Assembly: GCA_002498985.1 (NCBI GenBank)
Contig: DAJO01000063.1
Coordinates: 1 to 14,004, forward strand
Direction of reading: 5' to 3'
Length of the DNA stretch: 14,004 nt
Source of the DNA: Euryarchaeota archaeon UBA257
GTDB lineage: Archaea; Thermoplasmatota; Poseidoniia; Poseidoniales; Thalassarchaeaceae
How positions within the stretch are numbered: position 1 is the stretch's first letter; every line of letters starts with the position of its first letter. A model generated the notes under the pieces. It had not been told where the DNA came from. It made no database searches and worked only from the letters and a program-made list of their open reading frames with translations. Below are positions 4,477-9,837 of this stretch, piece after piece. Both the position numbers and the translations under genes were made by a program.

Positions 4477-7125
4477 ATGTCTGATGATTTACCTATTCCT
4501 CCCCCCCCTCCAAAAGGTTCTGATTTACCCCCTCCTCCTTCAGAATTAATAGAAAATAAAATTAGTACTGATGAATCTGAAGATTCTTTTGAAGATATTA
4601 AAACCTCAATAGATGATATTCTTTCAGAGGTTTCTGAATTACCTCCTCCTGGTTTAGACATACAACCCCCCCCTCTTCCTCCTGGTTTAGACATACAACC
4701 CCCCCCTCTTCCTCCTGGTTTAGACATACAACCTCCTCCTCTTCCTCCTGGTTTGGATATGCAACCTCCTCTTCCTCCTGGTTTGGATATGCAACCACCT
4801 CCTCTTCCTCCTAGTTTAGATGTTCAAGAAAAAATCCAAAACTCGAAAGTCAGTTCTAATGATTCAATAACAAAAACTTTTGAATCCGAGAAAAAATCAT
4901 TATCTGATAAGTTAGCGGTGTTAGACCTTTCAGAAAATGAAAGCCTTTCAAAGGACGACGAAATATCAATTGATGTAGATGAAACTTCTAATTCAGTTTC
5001 CCCACACCATTTACGTCCTTCGACAGAAGTTGATTCTATTCCAGGGGATAAACTACATGCAATACTTAGTGAGAAAGAAATCTCTCTAGTTAATGCCGAT
5101 GGCAGCCCTCTTAAACAAACAATAGATGGAGAATTGATAATAAAAAACCCCAGCAAAAAACATCGAGCATGGGATATCGAGGTTGAATTATCCAATACTG
5201 CCTCAACAGATCTAGGCGGTAAAACAATCACTGTTAGAGAGTTAGAAGCTACAGAAGTGACTACGATACCATATAGTTCAAATGGCCCTAGAATGATTGA
5301 TGTCAGAGAAATAATTGATACTGAATCAGAAAGAGAACAGGAAGCAAGTCTTTCATTAGTTCTCTCTGATAATCCTCAAGAAGTTCTAATAATGATAGAA
5401 ATTGAAAATATTTCCAATGTTTCATTAACAGATGTAACCTTAAGGCGTAATTTTTCACCTAATTTTCAAATTCCAAGTTCTCCTGAGTATTCAATCGAAG
5501 AAAATTCGGTAATTTGGGAAATCGGTCGAATGTCAGTTGGTGAAAACAGGAAATTATCTATACTGCCAAATGTATTGATTAATTCAGTCGAAAAAATTCC
5601 TGCGGGTTCTTCGGAAGTTACCTACAAGGCAGAATCAACAGTTTCTAGAATTGGCTTTGAGGATGTTTCAAGTTCAGGAAGACAGTTTTCTTATGTTAAT
5701 GCGATAGAAGATGATCGTCCAGGAGTATGGCATTGTAAATGTGTTTTTGAAAATAAATCTTCATTCGTAGTTTCGCTTTCAGGAGCTTCTGTAAGGTTAG
5801 TAGGTCGTGATTCACCAATACTAGATCTTTCAGATTTAAGGCAAGATATTCCACCAGAGGGGAGTTGGGAGTCTATGGAAAAGAGAGTGGAATCAGATGA
5901 TCAACCAAGTTTCACGCAAGAAGTTAGATATTCTATTTTACCTCGAGTATCAGTTCAATCATCCGGTTCAATAACGATATCTGAACAAAATTTATCTATT
6001 CTAGATGCACAAATTCTAAAGAGATTTGATATCTCAAGAATTAAGTCATATGTTTCATCAGATTTAGAAGCAACGATTACGATAGAAAATACCGGTTCAG
6101 CAACAATTAATGTAATGAGAATTATAGATGATATACCAGGTATATTCGTGCCCCCCTCTCTTGAGAAGGTACATATAGAAATTGAAGGTTTAGATTTGAG
6201 TGATGAGCAATATCGTATAGAGGTAATTAATGGCAATCAAATTGAAGAGAAACTTATCTCTCCTGATAATCCAGGGCACGCTTTGAGGATTACAGTAGGG
6301 ACTTCTTCAAGGTTAGGCCTTAAGCCTGGGAAAACTTTGATCATAAGGTATCCTCTTCACGCACCTGACCCCTCTCCCAAAAATGAATTGTTAGCTGCCC
6401 CTATAAGGTCTGATTTTAGCATGGAGCGATTTGGCCCGGTTGCAACTAGAACTGTCGAGAGACCCCCCGTGGTTAGAGTAGTCCATCGCAGAAGGAAGAT
6501 TAGTACAGGTAAAGAGGTGTTTCCTGGTGGCGGTGCTGGGCGTTATGAAATTTTACTAATGTTCCATAATACCTCTGATTCGGCTCTTGATGACTTAGCT
6601 TTGCACGACATAGTTCCAGGAACTTTTTCTATAGAAAATTCATCTGTTAAATCTTCAGTTAGTGGTGAAAAAGACTCATCATTTACCAAAGAATCATCAA
6701 GAGATGGGAATAAAGTCACATGGGCGATTGGTAGAATTGAAATTAATGAACGTATAGAAGTATTATATGAAATTCAGGGAGATACTGAATCTGAGTACAA
6801 GGTATCTGATGCCCAAGATTTTCATGGTGCAACATTTGGTAAGGAGGTAGATGATGAGCCTAATGTCCCTGAATGGGCAGATAAAGTATCACAGCCAAAT
6901 TTTATTTCTGTTCCAATATCGAAACCAGTTAAAGAAGTGGCTGATTTAGAAAATAATTCCTCTGAAAAATCAGTTAAACAAGAACCAGTAATTGATTCTA
7001 ATGGTTCTTCATCTGTAAATAATATTGGAGAGGTTTCAGAAAATCAAAATCTTTGTCCTATTTGTATGTCTGAATCCGAGAAAGGAGCATCAATATGCTT
7101 AGTTTGTGGATATTCTTTCAAGTAA
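4477..7125 (+). CDS. Large proline-rich, multi beta-sandwich protein with C-terminal zinc ribbon
   Basis: An 882-residue protein (885 if the in-frame GTG at 4468 is used; the ATG at 4477 is preferred because GGTG lies 8 nt before it). Numbers here follow the longer form. Residues 9-24 contain PPPPP runs and 59-120 an 11-residue tandem repeat of the form PPGLDIQPPPL. Residues 121-215 are acidic and serine-rich, probably disordered. From about 220 to 790 come four or five modules with the look of DUF11-like beta-sandwiches: IEIENISNVSLTDVTL (310-325), GVWHCKCVFENKSS (419-432), ATITIENTGSATINVMRI (535-552), EILLMFHNTSDSALDDL (694-710). A basic linker (VVHRRRK) lies at 671-677. The end carries CPIC and CLVC (Cys863, 866, 877, 880), a zinc ribbon. 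There is no signal peptide or membrane segment, so it is probably cytoplasmic. It lies 65 nt upstream of the membrane insertase gene. Function unknown; scaffolding is a guess. Confidence 0.85.
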   Translation: MSDDLPIPPPPPKGSDLPPPPSELIENKISTDESEDSFEDIKTSIDDILSEVSELPPPGLDIQPPPLPPGLDIQPPPLPPGLDIQPPPLPPGLDMQPPLPPGLDMQPPPLPPSLDVQEKIQNSKVSSNDSITKTFESEKKSLSDKLAVLDLSENESLSKDDEISIDVDETSNSVSPHHLRPSTEVDSIPGDKLHAILSEKEISLVNADGSPLKQTIDGELIIKNPSKKHRAWDIEVELSNTASTDLGGKTITVRELEATEVTTIPYSSNGPRMIDVREIIDTESEREQEASLSLVLSDNPQEVLIMIEIENISNVSLTDVTLRRNFSPNFQIPSSPEYSIEENSVIWEIGRMSVGENRKLSILPNVLINSVEKIPAGSSEVTYKAESTVSRIGFEDVSSSGRQFSYVNAIEDDRPGVWHCKCVFENKSSFVVSLSGASVRLVGRDSPILDLSDLRQDIPPEGSWESMEKRVESDDQPSFTQEVRYSILPRVSVQSSGSITISEQNLSILDAQILKRFDISRIKSYVSSDLEATITIENTGSATINVMRIIDDIPGIFVPPSLEKVHIEIEGLDLSDEQYRIEVINGNQIEEKLISPDNPGHALRITVGTSSRLGLKPGKTLIIRYPLHAPDPSPKNELLAAPIRSDFSMERFGPVATRTVERPPVVRVVHRRRKISTGKEVFPGGGAGRYEILLMFHNTSDSALDDLALHDIVPGTFSIENSSVKSSVSGEKDSSFTKESSRDGNKVTWAIGRIEINERIEVLYEIQGDTESEYKVSDAQDFHGATFGKEVDDEPNVPEWADKVSQPNFISVPISKPVKEVADLENNSSEKSVKQEPVIDSNGSSSVNNIGEVSENQNLCPICMSESEKGASICLVCGYSFK
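4645..4827 (+). repeat. 33-bp in-frame tandem repeat encoding PPGLD(I/M)QPPPL
   Basis: Units at 4645-4677, 4678-4710 and 4711-4743 are 33 bp each and nearly identical at the DNA level. The unit at 4744-4773 is 30 bp, one proline codon shorter. The unit at 4774-4806 is 33 bp, and a degenerate partial unit (PPSLDVQ) runs to 4827. Early units use C-rich proline codons in C7 runs; later ones use CCT. The high DNA identity of the first three units points to recent expansion by slippage or unequal exchange. Length changes are always whole codons, so the frame is kept. Confidence 0.95.
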
Positions 7126-7190
7126 CTAATGTTGAAAATAGAAGTAACCTAACCGAAGTATTCATTCAATGTGTATGAAGCCAAGGTGTC

Positions 7191-8129
7191 ATGGTGGATG
7201 CTGGACCCAATGGTAACGCCCAACCTGCTGGCATGGGTTCAGCAATGTTACCTATGCTTTTCCTTCTCTTAATGATGATGTCATTGATGATGTTTCCGGG
7301 AATGAGAAACTCTCTCTCAGATGGTGCAGGTACTGTGATTGAACCATTCCTTTTCGGAACTTTAGGATTAGAACAATTTTTCGTACCAACAGTATTTATC
7401 CTTGGGTCAAGTATAATGATTGTAAATACAGTAATACGTTCATTTTTCATGGATCCTTTGAAACAAGCTCATCACAGCCATCGTAGTAAGCAAATCAGTC
7501 AGCAAATGCGCGAAGCAAGAATGTCTCGAGATACTGCCAAAATCGATAAGATGCAGAAATTACAGATGGAAATGATGCCTGAACAGATGGCTATGCAAGG
7601 TGCTATGATGAAACCTATGATGTTTACAATGATATTCATAATTGGTATTTTTAGTTGGATGGCTGATACAGTAATTGATTTTAGGGTTGATTATGTTAGT
7701 TTACCTTGGCAACCTATGTGGGGTTTTGAAAATAGAATAATGTGGATTTTCCCTGCATGGATTGCCACTTATATCACAATGAGTGCCCCCTTGGGAAGGA
7801 TAGTAGATAGACATTTGAAATTATTACGTTATAGGAGTCACCCAGTGGTACTTGCTGGTGATATGATTCCAGAGCCTTTACTATATCTACTCGAAGATGA
7901 CAAAGTAAAATCAAGTTCTGATTCCAGGACACGTAGATCTCAGAGGAAGAGAGCAGGCCCGAGAAAAACTGGTAATCAATTATCTGAATCTCAGAGGCGC
8001 AGTAGTGGTAATCTACAAGTGGCACCACCTCAGAAAGGAACCCTTTGTCCATCTTGTGAATCAGATAATATTGTAAGAACCGCTAGAGGAAAATTACGTT
8101 GTAATGTTTGTCGAATTGAATGGCGGTGA
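7191..8129 (+). CDS. DUF106 / EMC3-YidC-like membrane insertase with zinc ribbon
   Basis: A 312-residue archaeal member of the Oxa1/YidC/EMC3/TMCO1 superfamily (DUF106, sometimes called Ylp1), which helps insert membrane proteins co-translationally. Hydrophobic segments lie near residues 17-38, 63-86, 141-160 and 183-200. Between the second and third is a cytosolic, helical, methionine-rich stretch (13 Met between 106 and 147, for example KLQMEMMPEQMAMQGAMM), where the family has its coiled coil. The C-terminus is basic and low-complexity (about 240-280) and ends in a four-cysteine zinc ribbon, CPSC at 286-289 and CNVC at 304-307. Its position before cytidylate kinase and cbf5 is the standard archaeal context. 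GGTG at 7185-7188 is 2 nt from the ATG at 7191 but 5 nt from a GTG at 7194, so the true start may be the latter. The stop lies inside the ribosome binding site of the next gene. Confidence 0.9.
   Translation: MVDAGPNGNAQPAGMGSAMLPMLFLLLMMMSLMMFPGMRNSLSDGAGTVIEPFLFGTLGLEQFFVPTVFILGSSIMIVNTVIRSFFMDPLKQAHHSHRSKQISQQMREARMSRDTAKIDKMQKLQMEMMPEQMAMQGAMMKPMMFTMIFIIGIFSWMADTVIDFRVDYVSLPWQPMWGFENRIMWIFPAWIATYITMSAPLGRIVDRHLKLLRYRSHPVVLAGDMIPEPLLYLLEDDKVKSSSDSRTRRSQRKRAGPRKTGNQLSESQRRSSGNLQVAPPQKGTLCPSCESDNIVRTARGKLRCNVCRIEWR
8125..8129 (+). promoter_or_regulatory. Ribosome binding site GGTGA supporting a TTG start for cmk
   Basis: GGTGA is followed by 4 nt and TTG at 8134. It coincides with the last bases of the insertase gene (its TGA stop is 8127-8129), so ribosomes finishing that gene are placed at the cmk start. 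The ATG at 8104 has no comparable motif at a usable distance. Confidence 0.55.
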
Positions 8130-8133
8130 GATT

Positions 8134-8667
8134 TTGGTTGAAATCACAGTCAGTGGCCCTCCAGGGAGTGGGACTTCAACATTAGTTGAGAAATTAGCAC
8201 ATGAATACTCTTGGGCATCTATAAATGGCGGAGATGTTTTTCGTAATGAAGCAAACAATAGAGGTTTGACAGTAGGTCAATTTAGTGATCTTTGTAAAAA
8301 TGATCTAGAGGTCGATAAATCTCTTGATAATATGTTGAAAAATGAGATTGGTAATCCTCTTGGAGCGGAGATTATCGAAAGTAGACTTTCTGGTTGGTGG
8401 GCATATCTAATGGATGTAGATTGCCTTAGAGTTTGGGTAAATGTCAGTCCCGAAGAATGTGCACGTAGAATACAAAATCGAGAAGGTGGTTTATATGAAG
8501 ATAAGTTGATATTATCTCAACAAAGACAAATTGATGACAAAAAAAGGTACCAAATTCTTTATGATATCGATTTAGATGACATGAGTCCTTATAGCCTTAT
8601 TATTGATGCTGATAACATAGGTGCGGATGAAGTATTATCAATTGTCCAATCAAAAATCAGGAAGTGA
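8134..8667 (+). CDS. cmk: Cytidylate kinase, archaeal type
   Basis: Phosphorylates CMP and dCMP with ATP, feeding CTP pools. From the TTG at 8134 the protein is 177 residues and begins MVEITVSGPPGSGTSTLVEK, matching the archaeal family N-terminus. The P-loop is GPPGSGTST (8-16); the usual Walker A lysine is replaced by threonine, a known trait of archaeal Cmk. The NGGDVFR segment and the lid region (RRIQNREGG) are in place. The alternative ATG at 8104 would add ten residues (MFVELNGGEI) and overlap the insertase gene by 26 nt within its zinc-ribbon codons, without a good ribosome binding site. The last codons overlap the ribosome binding site for cbf5. A gene-finder that favours ATG would probably pick 8104. 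Confidence 0.9.
   Translation: MVEITVSGPPGSGTSTLVEKLAHEYSWASINGGDVFRNEANNRGLTVGQFSDLCKNDLEVDKSLDNMLKNEIGNPLGAEIIESRLSGWWAYLMDVDCLRVWVNVSPEECARRIQNREGGLYEDKLILSQQRQIDDKKRYQILYDIDLDDMSPYSLIIDADNIGADEVLSIVQSKIRK
8659..8667 (+). promoter_or_regulatory. Strong ribosome binding site AGGAAGTGA deciding the cbf5 start
   Basis: AGGAAGTGA matches the archaeal Shine-Dalgarno complement AGGAGGTGA at eight of nine bases and is followed by 5 nt and TTG at 8673. The in-frame GTG at 8664 lies inside this motif and is therefore unlikely to be the start. The motif contains the cmk stop codon, so the two genes are coupled. Confidence 0.6.
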
Positions 8668-8672
8668 AAGTT

Positions 8673-9647
8673 TTGAGTGAAATTATTTTTGATGAAAAAT
8701 CTACTACCAATAATAAGTTTGGTAGTTTACCTCTAGATAGATCGCTAGATGAATTATTAAATTCTGGCATTTTACTAGTAAGGAAACCTCGAGGCCCAAC
8801 TAGTCACCAGTTGACTGCATGGGTTCGTAATATTTTAGGTATTAAGAAAATCGGGCATGGAGGGACTTTGGATCCAATGGCTACCGGTTTATTGACAATC
8901 TTGTGTGGTAGAGCGACACGCCTAACTGATATTATACTAAAGGGAGATAAAAGATATATTTCTGTTATTCGTTTTGGTAGAGATGTCCAATCAAATGAAT
9001 TAGAAGAAATTCTCACTAGTCTTAGTGGCGAGATTTATAATGTACCTCCGAAAGAATCTGCTGTCAAAGTTCAGGTTCGAACAAGGATAATAAAATCACT
9101 TAATTTAATTGATTATGATCAATCTACTAGAATTGCTGCTGTAGAAATATTTTGTGTTGCTGGAACCTACATACGGACATTAACAAGAGATATGGGTTTA
9201 CTTCTAGATACGTCTTGTGAAATGTTGGAACTTCATCGAGATAAAACCAGTCTTTTCGATGAAACAATGGCATGTGATATGCACCAATTAAAAGACGCAG
9301 TATTCTTGTGGAAAGAACATAATGATGGGAGAGGCTTAATAAAACTTCTAACTCCTGTTGAATCTATTTTAGGGAAATTACCTAGTATTACCGTAAAAGA
9401 TGGTGCAGTTTCTGCAATGACTCATGGTGCACCACTAGCTAAACCCGGTCTAGTATCTTCTTCCACAGAGTTTGAATCAGGTTCTATTGTTGTAATTAAA
9501 AGTTTGAAAGGCGAAGCGGTGGCTATAGCTGAAACCTTAGTAGATTTTGATAAGTTTTTGTCAATGAAAAATGGACATGTTGCTATAGCGAAAAGCGTAC
9601 TAATGCCCACAGGTATCTACCCGCAGAACTGGTCTAAACAGAATTGA
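8673..9647 (+). CDS. cbf5: tRNA/rRNA pseudouridine synthase Cbf5 (H/ACA RNP, TruB family)
   Basis: Catalytic subunit of archaeal H/ACA ribonucleoproteins; it isomerises uridine to pseudouridine in rRNA and can act on tRNA U55. From the TTG at 8673 it is 324 residues. The catalytic loop GHGGTLDPMATG has Asp67. The KRY segment (DKRYISVIRFG), PPKESAVKVQVRTR and GTYIRTLTRDMG are the standard TruB/Cbf5 motifs, and the PPKESAVK form is archaeal. A PUA domain occupies about residues 230-312 (LPSITVKDGAVSAMTHGAP, then SGSIVVIKSLKGEAVAIAE). The DPMATG loop is closer to bacterial TruB than to the usual archaeal DPKVTG, so a hybrid character is visible. Last gene of the insertase-cmk-cbf5 operon; the GTG at 8664 would add three residues. 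Confidence 0.92.
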   Translation: MSEIIFDEKSTTNNKFGSLPLDRSLDELLNSGILLVRKPRGPTSHQLTAWVRNILGIKKIGHGGTLDPMATGLLTILCGRATRLTDIILKGDKRYISVIRFGRDVQSNELEEILTSLSGEIYNVPPKESAVKVQVRTRIIKSLNLIDYDQSTRIAAVEIFCVAGTYIRTLTRDMGLLLDTSCEMLELHRDKTSLFDETMACDMHQLKDAVFLWKEHNDGRGLIKLLTPVESILGKLPSITVKDGAVSAMTHGAPLAKPGLVSSSTEFESGSIVVIKSLKGEAVAIAETLVDFDKFLSMKNGHVAIAKSVLMPTGIYPQNWSKQN

Positions 9648-9651
9648 ATGA

Positions 9652-9763
9652 TTATATCATTTCATGTTCTTCGTAAATCCATTCATCAGTTTCCAAACGA
9701 ACTTTAAGTTTCATCATAATTACACACACCACCGGACTGCCCAAGGACAGCGCAGTATTTCAT
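9652..9763 (-). other. Possible tiny gene in two overlapping frames within the convergent gap
   Basis: The 190-nt gap between cbf5 and the surface-protein gene holds two short minus-strand frames. The first runs from ATG at 9763 to TAA at 9704 (19 residues, MKYCAVLGQSGGVCNYDET). The second runs from ATG at 9717 to TAA at 9652 (21 residues, ending ETDEWIYEEHEMI). Both look protein-like in composition. They would fuse into one 37-residue frame if a (GT)4 run at 9722-9729 were one GT unit longer. A TATA-like GTTATAT at 9781-9787 precedes the first ATG by about 20 nt. It could be a small protein gene broken by slippage, two short peptides, or chance. Nothing else is recognisable in this gap; no strong terminator is seen. 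Confidence 0.25.
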
Positions 9764-9837
9764 ATTCGGAATAGAACTTGATATAACTATTGCCCGAATT
9801 AGTAACATTATCAGCCAAAGGAGTACTTATTACAATA

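Noticed and set aside
4449..4798. Glycine/serine-rich and glutamate-rich frames on the minus strand opposite the proline repeat
   Set aside because: They are antisense images of the tandem repeat. The plus frame continues for 880 residues with conserved domains, and codon use fits it.
4645..4827. CRISPR-like tandem repeats
   Set aside because: The units are directly adjacent with no unique spacers and keep the reading frame, so this is a coding tandem repeat.
4477..4830. Formin-like FH1 domain implying an actin-nucleating protein
   Set aside because: The proline tract resembles FH1, but no FH2-like helical domain follows; the rest is beta-sandwich modules, so only the tract itself is comparable.
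9664..9774. 36-residue plus-strand frame in the convergent gap
   Set aside because: Its product is histidine- and phenylalanine-rich and less protein-like than the minus-strand frames over the same bases; no ribosome binding site seen.
9648..9837. Intrinsic terminator between cbf5 and the surface-protein gene
   Set aside because: I see no stable hairpin with a T-run on either strand; the short near-palindrome ATGATTATATCAT at 9648-9660 is too weak to call.
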